A DNA stretch of 64,000 nt from Turnera subulata. Lineage: Eukaryota > Streptophyta > Magnoliopsida > Malpighiales > Passifloraceae. Positions 44,957 to 56,330 of this stretch are shown here, piece by piece (position 1 is the stretch's first letter; the number at the start of each line of letters is the position of its first letter). Position numbers and translations under genes: made by a program. Under the pieces are notes generated by a model, which was not told the DNA's origin, searched no databases, and worked only from the letters and a program-made list of their open reading frames with translations. The stretch is from positions 1 to 64,000 of the forward strand of contig JAKUCV010005529.1 of assembly GCA_028386065.3 (NCBI GenBank), in the 5' to 3' direction.

Positions 44957-46134
44957 GGCAGTTAGGAAAAGATGTAAAAGATTGTGTTTAAGCTATGATG
45001 ATCCCATGAAATAAAGTCAGTTGCCTAAGTTTGGTGTCTTTCATGGTTTCCCTTCTCATGAACATGGGAACGAAGGAGAAGGAACTTGCAGGCATTGAGG
45101 TAAAAGATAGCATGCCATATTGTGGCATCAAAAGGAGAGTTGTTGGAAGAGAAAGGTTTGTAGGAATGGTGCAATGCCCTTTTGTCACAAAACATCTGTG
45201 CTTATATGGAAAATGCATACATCTCAACTAAGCTAGGGCATCGGCCAACAATTGGTTGTTGGCCGATATGATTTGATAGAATAACAGTCTGCCTAACACA
45301 AGGGGGCTACAACCACATGTAAGTCTCAATATATGTTAAAAATAGGACAATTTTTTTTAAAGAATCAATTCAACCAGCAAAAAGGAAGAAAACTGTTTTG
45401 TAGCATATGAACAATAACGGGGAAAGAAGAAAAAGCCTTGAAGGAAAGTTGCAATCCTGTCCAGGTTTTTTCTTCACCTAAAAGATGTGTTCCATCATTT
45501 GCTGCTCCTGGCCTGAATGTGATCCTGGAGGAAACTGCTAAGATATCAGCTAGAATCACCAAAAAAAAAAATGTGAGAGATGTAGGAGAAAGAAGAGAAA
45601 TTGAGTAGAGATCAAAGGATAGGAAGAGGAGAGACAGGAAGAAAGAAGAGACAAAAGAAACTGAATTTTCGTCAATCCTCTTCTAATTGCAGTAATTAAC
45701 CATAACAGAATAACTAACACATGACAGGTGGGTGTTAAAAATTAATTGTAATAACATAATTGAAATTGGAACAATGCTGTGAATAGGCCATGAGAATGAG
45801 AACACATTATAAAGAATAACTTTGTGGAATTAACAATTAGCTTATTGACACACATAACCGACCTGCTTTCTGCAAAGTTCTACAGCCCATTAGATTGATT
45901 GACTACAATCACATTGAGCACACATAAAATTTATGTAATAAAAATATGAATCGGTCGATGTGTAGTTTCTTTGCTGCTAATTGAAATTTGCGAGCAGTAC
46001 TGCACCAACACAAGCTGGTGACATATACATTTCCAGTGCTGATTGGAATCTCTCCATCAACAATTTCTTGTAAAAGGGTGAAACCCTCAAAGAAGGCCAT
46101 GACTCATTCAATATAATCCAAATTTCCATCATCA
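44957..46134. other. Upstream region of the DUF604 gene and spacer
   Basis: The first few hundred bases should hold the promoter and 5' UTR of the minus-strand glycosyltransferase gene; I see no sure TATA box. 45560-45660 is purine-rich ('gaaagaagagaaattgag' and 'agacaggaagaaagaagag'). No gene could be supported. Confidence 0.4.
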
Positions 46135-46245
46135 TTGTTTTTTAGTAGAACGGTATCCCAGCAGTCAACTAATCTCTTCCCTCCAAACCTCACCTTATGA
46201 GGTGGTATTGTCACCAACAGCACAGTTTTCAATTTTCATACAAAC
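46135..46245 (-). repeat. 3' fragment of the Au-like SINE
   Basis: 'ggtatcccagcagtcaacta', 'atctcttccctcc' and 'cttatgaggtgg' match the 3' half of the SINE at 22768-22967 in the same orientation. The tRNA-like 5' half is missing. Confidence 0.6.
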
Positions 46246-49200
46246 TCAAAAAAACTAGTATCAAATTACACCTTTTACAAAAGTACATGACATGGATACT
46301 ATGAATTATAGCTCAAGTGATACTGAAATCGTGTCTTAGAGTTAAAAGAAACAAGAAAAATAACATGACGTGAATGTGTGAAGGTGTAGTAGAACTTAGA
46401 GAGAATATGCAAAAGCGTAAATTGCTAGCATTTCTCTTCCAAGAATCACAAACTACAGCGAAATTCGTAAACTCGTAAATTTGCTCAAATCACTATTGTG
46501 GGCGGACCAAGAATCTAAAAGCAAAATCTTCACTTAAGCCAGACCTTTTGGGTTTAGAGATTTCCTTTATGAACATGAGAACATCATGACTCTGACCCAT
46601 GTTACACATACTAATGTTATTTTAAAGACTTTCACCCAGCAATTAAACAAAAGCCACTTCCTGAATTCTCTCTGGTCGATTGATCGTAAGAACAAAGGCC
46701 TAATAAGTCATACTACCAAGTAAAACATCTTTACAATTGCAACAAGCTTTACTCTACAATTATTATTTTTGGAATGAAAGGAGAGATTTCAGATTACTTC
46801 GAGCTGCTATATATGCTCCAGTTATTTAATAGTATTGTTTCAAGTATATTTAGCTGCAATAGGTCAGGTTTTGATTTGTTTGTTGTTTCTTTGCATTGTA
46901 TATATAGTTTGTACTTGGTAGGTTGTACTATTCAGGAGGAAATCGAATTCCAAAAGTTGGGGGCAAGTTCATTGCACCCATCAAGAACTAACACCATTTT
47001 TTTTCGTTTTCTAACGATTTTATCTGCCCTTTTCATAAATAATCATATACAGTTTCCTGTTACCCTTATCTGTCTTCCTCTGATAACATCTGAAAGACGA
47101 TAACTAGTTTTTGTTTATGTTTCTGTTACATCAGATGTTGATCATGTTCTTAAATATCACAATAATTTGGAAAAGATAATGAAGTTCTATAAATGCTTAT
47201 GTCACCTTGGCTATGATATATATAGCAACCTGTTTTTGTGATCTTACCTCCCTTACGCATGAACCTCACATGCACATGAGTTTCTTTTATGCCATGGGTC
47301 CTTTTAGGTTATATACAAATAAGTAATTATGTTGTACTCTCTGTAATGATTCGATTCCTCGTTCAATTGATAAGATGGACAATGATATAATACACTAAGG
47401 TCTGCTAAAAAAAATTCACAATGGTTTGGAACCTAAACTTCGTTTTTTTTAATGAAAGATTGAAACCTAAACTTATAAACTAGGGGCTAGACATTCGAAT
47501 AGATTAGCTGTTTTGCGAAAGGCAGAATTAATTAAGAAAGCAATCACAAATTAATTAGTATAGGAGAGGAGAGAAACAAAAGAACTTATAAAACTTAACA
47601 AACAAAACCAAGAATCATATCATCCACACTAACATACTTTTAATTTGGAAAGAGCCAAGCAATTTTAGATCCCTTCATTAAACTAAACAAGACGGAATAT
47701 ACCATGGTCAAGTTGTGGGCACACTTTATCTATTTTATACATCTTTCTTCTTTTTTTTATCCCTTCATCTTTTGTATATGGTTATCATGGAAGTGTGACT
47801 TCATTAATGATGTAGTTTATTTTTGCAGCGTGTGGAGGTGGCATGTAATTAAGCAATTAAATGTCTTTTCACTAAATGATGAGCTTGTGTTCTGCCCAAC
47901 GTGATGCGTGATCTAAGAAAGAGGCTTGAATTTGCAATTAAAAGATTATAGTATCTGTGGGCGGAGAAAGTTTTTTTACATAACAAAGAAACGAATAGTT
48001 TGTTAAATTTTGCTTCCATGGTATATGGTGAAAGAGAACTCAAATCTGTGTTTTTAATACTTATACAAAGTATGCATATAAATAAGCATCAATTCAATCA
48101 AACATCATCAGTCGTCATTCTCCAAAGAATCAGGTTTCTTTTAATCGTTTTTTTTTTTTAAGAAAAGTAGACCAATAACGTTTAACACTTACGTCTATGC
48201 GTAATTCATGAGCAAGAAATCTGTAAGAGAATGGATCCATTTATTGACAAAATGATTTTATTTAGGAGTTATCAGTCGAGTGTGGAATTTTTCATGATTG
48301 ATACAGAATGGTTTTTTTTTTTTTTACAAGTTACATTGCGACTCGAACTCAACTTTTTAAAATCTTCAAATACGTCCATAGAAATTATACCTGGCCAACC
48401 TAACTTTTAATTTTTTCGTATCAGTCCAATAAAATTAAATATTTTATTTATATCATTTTATTAATTTTAAGTAAATTTTAGTGTTAGATATATATTGGTT
48501 TCAAATTTTCAAAAGTAATAATCTAATTTTCCGTAGATCTAAAAAAATCATAATATTTTTTATAACAATAATATAAATAATTATTTATTTATAATTCATA
48601 ACTTATCAGCAAATAGATTTTGTATCATATAAATAATTAATTACATATTAAATTATATTTATTTTTCATGTTAAATATATTTTAAAATATATATATTTCT
48701 ATTATCATAATTAAAGTTATAAATATTTTAATATTTATCATACATTTAGTTGATATACGAACATTTTTTTCTGCCTCCTCATACAAAAATGTCTAGCTTC
48801 GTCAATGACGACCTTAGTACCACTTGAGCTACAACTTATTGGTGAAGGTTTTCTCCCCGAGTTCTACCTATAACGCATGCCTGCATTGCATTAATTATAA
48901 AACACTAAGGAAAACAGATGTGCTGTGTAATACAAAGTTTTACCATGATCCATAGTTTGAGCAAAATCCCATTGAAAAGAACCAGTTTGCAGGTTTGTCA
49001 GCTCTCTTCAAAGTTTTTCTCGAGTTTAATTAGGTAGTCAGTCTTATACAGGATGCTTCAGATATATGGAGAGGAGAATCAAATTTGCACTTCACTTTTG
49101 CACTCAAATTTATTGTGTTAAGCTATGCATTAACGACACTGACTTTCAAAGTTATAAGAAAGTCAAACAAATTAACACAAAGAACCATGGTTTATGACTC

Positions 49201-50505
49201 TGACAAGTGACACCAATGTGTAATACAGATAGCTTGATCATAATGAGTATATTATGTGATATTTATTTTAAGCAGGTATTCCCAGCAAAGAATCTCTACT
49301 TTGGATATGAGGTTTTTATAAGTTCTTTCCATAGTTTTCTCTTCTCCCCAACATTATAAAAATTCATGTAACTATAAGCATTCAACTTTTGCAAATATTC
49401 CAACCTGTTCATCCTCCTCCCCTACTATATATGTACGGTGTACCTTCTTATTACATTTGAAATTGGAGACGTTTCAAAATTTCCCCCTCTTATTCCAGTC
49501 GCGTGGATTAAATTTAACAAGGGCGGACAGAGGCATATTAATTTTTTTACATAATATTTTTTTTTCTAGTTTTTGGTTTGTTTGACTACCTAATTTTACC
49601 TTTTGTTCATAATTCTTTTGTGAATCGGATGATGATTATTAGGAAGATGCTTAAGGATAATTAATTGAGCTTATTAACATAAGGCATGCACTAAAATGAG
49701 ATATTGATTATACTATTATAATATGCCTTTAAATACAATTAATTATGCCAATTATTATTATATGTTAAATGCACTAACTAGGTTTTGATTATGGCAAACC
49801 TATATGTGTAGCATCTTTTGTTCTAACCACGAATCACAGCTCACAAATGTGCCAACCCGTGATCAACAATCTTGAAAGAAGAGTGAGTCGAACATGTGTT
49901 AGTGGAGCATGAAGGGTCGCTTTCAACTACAAGCTCTCATGCCACTCACATTTGTTTAATCCCTATGGGGATTGGTCAAGGAACCTAGTACACTAACATT
50001 TCTGGATTCTGAATCAGTGTTAAAGGCTACCTTAAATAAATCAAATATCAGCTGAATTCAAACTTCTTAGGTCCAACCTAGGACTATGCTAAACAATGAC
50101 ATCAATGATAAAAAGTTGCAGTTTGGTGTGTCTCGTGCCAAAACGTGAAAGGGACAACAGGGAAGAAGAACGTTGACACATTGATGCCTCTGACGATAAA
50201 ATGGGCTGGAATGAAAGGGACATGTAACGGATCTTTTGAATTGACACCATCCATCTTGCCTATATAAAGTGATGCTGATTCAAGGAGAACTTCAGAGCTG
50301 CTAAATCGAGATTCTGAATTCAAGCAAAATTTTTTTGCTTAACTTGATTCACGAGAGAGAAATACTTTTCTTAATTCAAGCAGAGTTGCACTTGCAGTTC
50401 TCAAGTTAAGCAAAATAGAGAGAGAAATACTTTTCTTAGTTCATACATTGTGAGACAATATTTGAAGGGAAAAGTTGTTGTAATTAGAAATATTGTGGAG
50501 CTGTT
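46246..50505. other. Long gene-poor AT-rich region
   Basis: About 4.2 kb with no supportable gene. Contents: T runs at about 48148-48159 and 48311-48325, AT-rich stretches (48400-48760), and a short duplication 'agagagaaatacttttctta' at about 50354 and 50420 in front of the Copia relic. A few short frames exist but none has recognisable motifs. Confidence 0.5.
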
Positions 50506-52714
50506 GGTCAAGTGTCTCATTCTTGCCCTAGCATTGTGCAACAATCTCTCTCTACTCTCCAAATTTGGGATAACGTGTGGTACCCTGATACAGGTGCTTC
50601 CGTCCACATGACACATAATCCTGGTATGCTACTTACTTCTACCCCTTATCATGGTCCTTACAAAATTAGTGTTGGGGATGGCACTCTCCTTTCCATTGTA
50701 GCTGTCGGTACCTCACAACTTGTTACTCCTACTCGAGTCTTTCACTTACGTAAAGTTTTTATGTTCCTAGTCTTAGTAAAAATCTACTGTCTATCCGCAA
50801 ATTATGTCATGAAAACCATTGTCTTGCTGAGTTCACTAATAATAGTTTTTCCTTGAAGGATCTGACGACCCAGACAACACTTTTTCACTCCATTAGTGAT
50901 GGTCCGCTCTATCCTATTCCTGCTAGTGCTGCCTTTGTTGGGTCTTCCGTCCAGTCTTCCTTCACAGTGTCTTTGTCCTCTACACAACTTTGGCATCAAC
51001 GTCTTGCACACGCCAACAATAAAGTTCTTTCATTTTTATTTCGCAACAATTTTATTCAAAGCAATGATCGGACTCATGATTTAGACTTTTGCAATGCTTG
51101 TGAACTTGGTAAAAATCATAAATTTTCATTTTCTCTTTCGCAATCTCAATCTACAGAACTATTTGGATTAATTTATAGTGCTGTTTGGCAATCTCCTGTG
51201 CCGTCACATACTGGTTATCGCTATTATGTCTTGTTTCTTGATGATTATTCCAAATTTTCATGAATTTTTCCTATGAAAGCCAAGCATGAAATTTTTCAGC
51301 ATTTTCTTACCCTTGTTGTATGTTCGTCGCAAAATGTGCTGCAAGTATACAACGTTGTTGTAGTAAACAAGGTCGATTCACAGGGACTGGAAAATAACAC
51401 TGTCCTTAGCACTCCTCAATTGATTAGACTAATAATAAACAGAAAAGTAAATATACCGAGATTTGAGAGTAGTATTCGCAATTTATAAACTAAATAAACA
51501 ATAAATAAAAGAGTGCATTAAATCGAAAGTAAATTAAAGCAGAGTAAATCAACTAAGATCGAGTTCTGGAGGTAAAGAAAGTAGTGATGGGAAACCTAGG
51601 TTTTCCGGGGTTCACTACAGCGTCGCTGTCGGACTACAAACCAGTGTTCTGATGCTTTAACTCGCCTATCTTGAAGGGGAACCTGACCTAAAGTGTTTAT
51701 CACTATTGTCACGTATAGAAACAAACCTACCCTAGTTCCAAACAGCTCGCTTTCGCCAGTGAAGCTCTTTCCTAGGGCGCAGTGTCGCTGTGCCAGACGC
51801 TGTTATCCTCAACTACCCTAAAAACTTCTTTCGACAGCAGGTAAGGTAGAGGTCTGATATAGAACGTTCTGAGTTCCTAGTTTCACCGCTAGGTCCGTCA
51901 TTAAGTCGTCAAAGGTAGTGTTCATGGGTGATCAGGCCATAGACACTATTAAGTTCTCTATATCAAATCAAGATAGAAACGAATCAAAGAAAACCAGAAA
52001 CTGTATTATAAACCAAACATGAATCTGTAGATACATCCCTTGAACCTAGATAGAAGATTTAGTTCATGGAGAAATAAAGGAATAGTAAAAACATGGTTGT
52101 AGACATTACAATAGTAAAAATCTAAAGAGAATCACTTTTCTTCAGCCTTCAAAACTTGTTGCCGACTTCTTGCAGTAGATCACGTGTGTCCTTAGGGTTT
52201 TATCTCTTCATATTTATATAGCCTTCATTTAAAAACCCTAAATCTTGGAGAATAAGGAATCTTCATAAAAGTGACAAAAATAAACTTCTTTCCAAAGAGG
52301 GAACTTCCAAATGCACAGACTTCAAGCTCCTAAGATGTAGGAGAAATTCGTCAAAAATAGAGTTATGATTCGGAGCTTCATGTTGACAGCGTCACTGTTG
52401 GCAGTCTGGACCATTTGTACTAGCAGCGGCGCTGTTGAACCAAAAATCGCCAAAGAAGCTCCAAATTGCACCAAAATGCACCTGAAAGCAACGAAGGATG
52501 AGGGAAGGTAGTTTTGATGGTAAAAGAAGTGATTTGATACCTAAATGCATGAATAATTGATGAATGCAAGGCCAAAAGACGACAGTATGAGCTGTAAAAT
52601 ATGCGTAATTTCATGCACATCATTGTATTGGCAGGCAATCAATTTAACACCACTATTAAGATTTTTCAATCTGATGGGGGTGGTGAATTTATTAATAATC
52701 CAACTTGATCTCAC
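50506..52714 (+). pseudogene. Copia gag-pol relic split by a solo LTR
   Basis: From 50573 the frame reads DNVWYPDTGASVHMT, the Copia protease active site (DTGA). Another frame (50853-51263) has LWHQRLAHANNKVL and CNACELGKNHKFSF, the GAG-pre-integrase zinc motif, then YYVLFLDDYSKFS of the integrase core. After the inserted LTR (51321-52622) the integrase resumes at about 52633 with IKIFQSDGGGEFIN and decays by about 52714. Frameshifts and stops are present, and LTRs of this element were not identified. It is a dead fragment of a Copia polyprotein. Confidence 0.88.
51321..52622. mobile_element. Solo LTR (1302 bp) inserted in the Copia integrase relic
   Basis: It starts TGTTCGTCGCAAAATG and ends TCATGCACATCA (TG...CA), with the perfect 5-bp TSD TTGTA at 51316-51320 and 52623-52627. 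The Copia integrase reading is interrupted exactly at these points. The text 'aagtatacaacgttgttg' and 'ggtcgattcacagggactgg' near its start resembles a widespread plant LTR type whose superfamily I cannot assign with certainty. No coding sequence. Confidence 0.88.
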
Positions 52715-54306
52715 AAATTAAAGAGCATATATATGTAGGCTCTAGCCACTACAGTTACCATATCTAGGGAAGGAACTCCTGTCAATTACTACTTCACTAA
52801 GTACCTGATCTATTGTTTGTTCTGGTGGAGGCATATATGACTTGTATAATGGTAATCCTCAGTGCCCCACTTAGGAGAGAACCTTTTATATCCAACTCCT
52901 TAATTTGTGCATACAACTTTATTTATTTGTCCTATTTTTTAAGGAATCTCAAATTTACAAAGCAATTGTGAACAAACTTTTGGTGTTACATGAGTATTAG
53001 ATTCTTAATATAAGAATTAAATCAACCAGTGTTTTTTTCCCTAATGTGTAATAGAGAGTTAATTAAATCAACTTGTAGACATGATGAAAGTATAGTGCAT
53101 TATTGCTAACTGCGGACTGTCCTATCTCCTCGTTCCGTATGCTTCTGCAAATTGAATATGATGTTATATAGAGAGCACCTGCCTCAATTTTCAATGGTTG
53201 GAGAATTACTAAACACAAATGTTTATACCAAAACCCAAGGAAGAAGTGTTACGTTTGATTTTTGACAAAGAAGGGGAGTGGTGATGTTTTGTGTAATTTT
53301 AAAAATTGGTATTTTTAGAGACGAGAGAAATGTAAAGACTTCACAGGAATCTTTGACAGTAGATCTAAAATTTTCTGTTTTAATAAAGATCACAGAGACT
53401 TAAGTAGAGCATATCTTTTGGAGAAAATCAATTATGATGTTAAGATGAAAGTATCCCATCGTGAGGGATATCCCATGAAAATTTGTGGATGTTGGTTTCT
53501 AGATTTTCTCCTACAAAAGGAAATTCAACTCCATCTGCCTAGTATTTATTTGGTTGCAGCTGGATAGTATTACCTCAAATGAAAAAGAACTCATCCATTA
53601 CATATTCTTTGCTCAACGGTAACTTTATATGGGGATATATCTTTATAAGAGATTCCCGAAAATACAGATGAGAATAATCTCAACCTACAAAAACCTACTT
53701 TTCGAGTTTATATTTTGGACAAGAATTATAAAAGAAAAAAAAACTACTGAAATTTTCTCCGGAGGAAGATGGAAAGCCCACGGTAACATAACATATGAAT
53801 AACAGTAAACCTAATTGAACTTCTCTTCCTTTCCAAAACCATGGAAAGAAACTTCCCCCAATTTCCAAAATGATGGTCCTTCTTGTCATCTAGCACTTGC
53901 GGCTTCATTTTTTCACGATCATAAACACACAAAGAAGAAACACCCATAATATTCATGTGTGAACCCATCCTTCAAAACTTCCAAATCCATCAAATATCCA
54001 GCTTCAAAATAGCACCACAAAAAATTAAATATCTCTTTTTTTTTTTTTTTTTTTTTTTTGAACAGCGGAATTAAATATCTCTTTATGAAAAAAATTGGGA
54101 CACATCATAATTATGCATTGTCTATATATCCCAAAAAGAAAGAGCAAAAGGAAGTTTGTGGGTGAAGAAGACAACGTGGCGAAATTTCAGTTGCCGGTTT
54201 GGGAACCTCCCCGTACCCGCAGGTGTCCTTAGACCTTACAACGATCCTACTACATATATTATACACACAACACAACTGCAACCCCCGAATATTCCCCCTA
54301 AACTAT
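52715..54306. other. Intergenic DNA upstream of PEPC kinase
   Basis: No gene is visible. A run of more than 20 T lies at about 54037-54059, followed by 'ttaaatatctcttt', which also occurs just before the run (54025-54038). This could be a small retroposed or slipped duplication. Confidence 0.45.
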
Positions 54307-54342
54307 CCCTCCTCCCTCTCTCTCTCTCTCACACACACACAC
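54307..54342 (+). repeat. CT/AC microsatellite in the PEPC kinase promoter
   Basis: A (CT)n run followed by (AC)n lies directly upstream of the TATA box. Pyrimidine-rich stretches of this kind are common near plant core promoters. Confidence 0.85.
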
Positions 54343-54357
54343 TCCTCCTCTTCCCTC

Positions 54358-54365
54358 TATAAAAA
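54358..54365 (+). promoter_or_regulatory. TATA box of PEPC kinase
   Basis: TATAAAAA follows the CT/AC microsatellite. The leader from about 54390 to 54668 is AC-rich and contains no ATG, so the first ATG met is the kinase start at 54669. Confidence 0.65.
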
Positions 54366-54668
54366 GTAAAAAACCACCAAAACCAAACCAAACATTTTAG
54401 TATTCACTTTCAAGTTTCAAGTAGTCAAGCCCACACATCCCTTTAACCACTCCTCCCCTAATTAACATCACCACACCAACAGTTGCATAAGAAAGAAAGA
54501 TCTCAAGAACACCAACGAACACATCAAGAACCCACAACACCACCAAATCTCAAGAAAAACCCACACCCACACACACAGAGACAGTCAAGGAGAAGAATTA
54601 GAAGAAGATCAATAAGCACACCACAGAACAAAATCTCAAGAACCCACCAAGAGCATCAATCAAGAAAA

Positions 54669-55727
54669 ATGTGTGAGACGACAATATTGAAGAACAAGTA
54701 CCAAATGTGTGAAGAGATTGGGCGGGGGAGGTTTGGCATTATCTCCAGGTGTTTCTGCCCATCGAAGAACGCATTCTTCGCCTGCAAGACGATAAGGAAG
54801 GACCTCCTCGCCGACGACTCCACCGACCGGGAATGCCTCCAGAACGAGCCCAAGATCATGCAGCTCCTCTCCCTCTCCCCTCACCCCAACATCCTCCACC
54901 TCCACGACGTCTACGACTCCGACGACTCCCTCTCCATGATCCTCGACCTCTGCCACCCCTCCACCCTCTACGACCGCCTCTCCTCCTCCCGCCCCCTCCT
55001 CACCGAGCCCAAATCCGCCGCCCTCCTCTCCCAGCTCCTCTCCGCCCTCGCCCACTGCCACCGCCTCGGCGTCGTCCACCGCGACGTCAAGCCCGACAAC
55101 ATCCTCTTCGACGCCCACGACCCTTCCAGGCTCAAGCTCGCCGACTTCGGCTCCGCGGCCTGGCTCGGGGAGGACGGCGGGCGGCTCTCCGGGGTGGTGG
55201 GTACGCCCTACTACGTCGCCCCCGAGGTGTTGCTGGGGAGGGAGTACAATGAGAAGGTGGATGTGTGGAGCGCCGGGGTGGTGCTGTATGTGATGCTCGC
55301 CGGAATCCCTCCTTTCTACGGGGAGACGGTGGAGGAGATCTTTGAGGCCGTGATTAGAGGGAATCTCAGGTTCCCTCCAAGGGTTTTTAGGGAGGTTTCC
55401 AAGGAAGCTAAGGATTTGTTGAGGAAGATGATCTGTAGGGATGCTTCCAGGAGGATTTCAGCTGAGCAAGCCCTGAGTAAGTTGTTCTTCTTTTAAAAAA
55501 ATTCTCTCCTTTTCCCTTATTTTGTTGATGGGTAATCTTGTTTGAATTCAATTTAGTTTGATATCTTTTAGTTTAGATCGTTAAACCAAGGAGATTCAAA
55601 GTCTTACTCTGTTTTTTTTGTCTTTAATTTGTAGATTCTAAAAATGTTCTGTTTCTTTTTTTTTTTTGTGTGAAATGCAGGGCACCCATGGATCTTGAGT
55701 GGAGGAGAGGTAACACCAATTGACTGA
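54669..55727 (+). CDS. PPCK: Phosphoenolpyruvate carboxylase kinase (PPCK)
   Basis: This Ser/Thr kinase phosphorylates PEP carboxylase near its N-terminus and lowers its malate sensitivity. It is a minimal CDPK-type kinase domain with no calcium-binding extension. Exons 54669-55476 and 55681-55727 give 284 residues, the usual size. Motifs: GRGRFG (18-23), the ATP-binding Lys in FACK (37-40), HRDVKPDN (137-144), DFG (159-161), APE (184-186) and DVWSAG (198-203). The split Arg codon leads into [14 protein letters not shown]. The intron position near the C-terminus is typical of the family; if it is retained, the frame ends after SKLFFF at 55496. The frame upstream of ATG 54669 is open back to 54483 but has no ATG. 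Exon 1 is strikingly rich in C at third positions in its middle (about 54830-55160), easing to AT-rich usage at the 3' end. The gene appears complete. The family is regulated mainly by synthesis and turnover. Confidence 0.95.
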
Positions 55728-56330
55728 TCACAATGGACTGATCAGACTGCTAAATCTGCCTATCGCACATGGAAGACTACACCTGGAAGCAATAAAAATG
55801 ACTTATCAGTCAGTCTCAGTGTACATATTAAGTCACCCCACCAACTTATCAAAGCCAAGACCCACCAGTTTTCTAACTTTCCTCTCTGCAGTTTGCACAG
55901 GAACCAAGGAAGGATACTTCCAGAAATCCAGTTTTTTTTTTCCTTTTTGGTTTTCTCCTTTTTGGCATCCCAACAAAAGCTCCAGAGGGAGGCAGAGAAG
56001 CTGACAAAGTGGATCACATGTCCTGCTCTGCTAGGCCTTGCATATGTGGCCTTCCTTTCTTTTGTTCTTTTTCCTTCTTTTGTTCCCCTTGTTTTGGCCT
56101 AGCTAGCTTATGTTCTTAGAGAGTGATCTGAGAGATGCTGTAAATAGATAAAAAGAAAGGGTTAGAGAGATTTGAGGCCCTTCTGTTTCCCCAGCTTTAT
56201 CCTTTTCTTGGGGATCATCTATGAGAGTAGTGTAAGAGAAGTAGCAATTGTACTTTTTTTCCTGATGCTAAAGATGTAGCTTGTACTGTTTAGTACTACA
56301 TTAGTAAAGATGCGCCTATTTAACTTTTTT
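55728..56330 (+). other. 3' UTR of PEPC kinase
   Basis: About 600 bases downstream of the stop, with pyrimidine-rich stretches and 'gtactgtttagtactac' near 56284-56300. The exact poly-A site is not determined. No further gene. Confidence 0.5.

Noticed and set aside
54483..54668. 62-codon N-terminal extension of PEPC kinase
   Set aside because: The frame is open but contains no ATG, lies in an AC-rich leader after the TATA box, and the family starts at the MCE-type N-terminus.
54660..55252. Antisense and alternate-frame ORFs over PEPC kinase (152 and 167 residues)
   Set aside because: Shadows of the C-rich coding exon; repetitive Gly/Val/Glu or Pro/Arg products and no family match.
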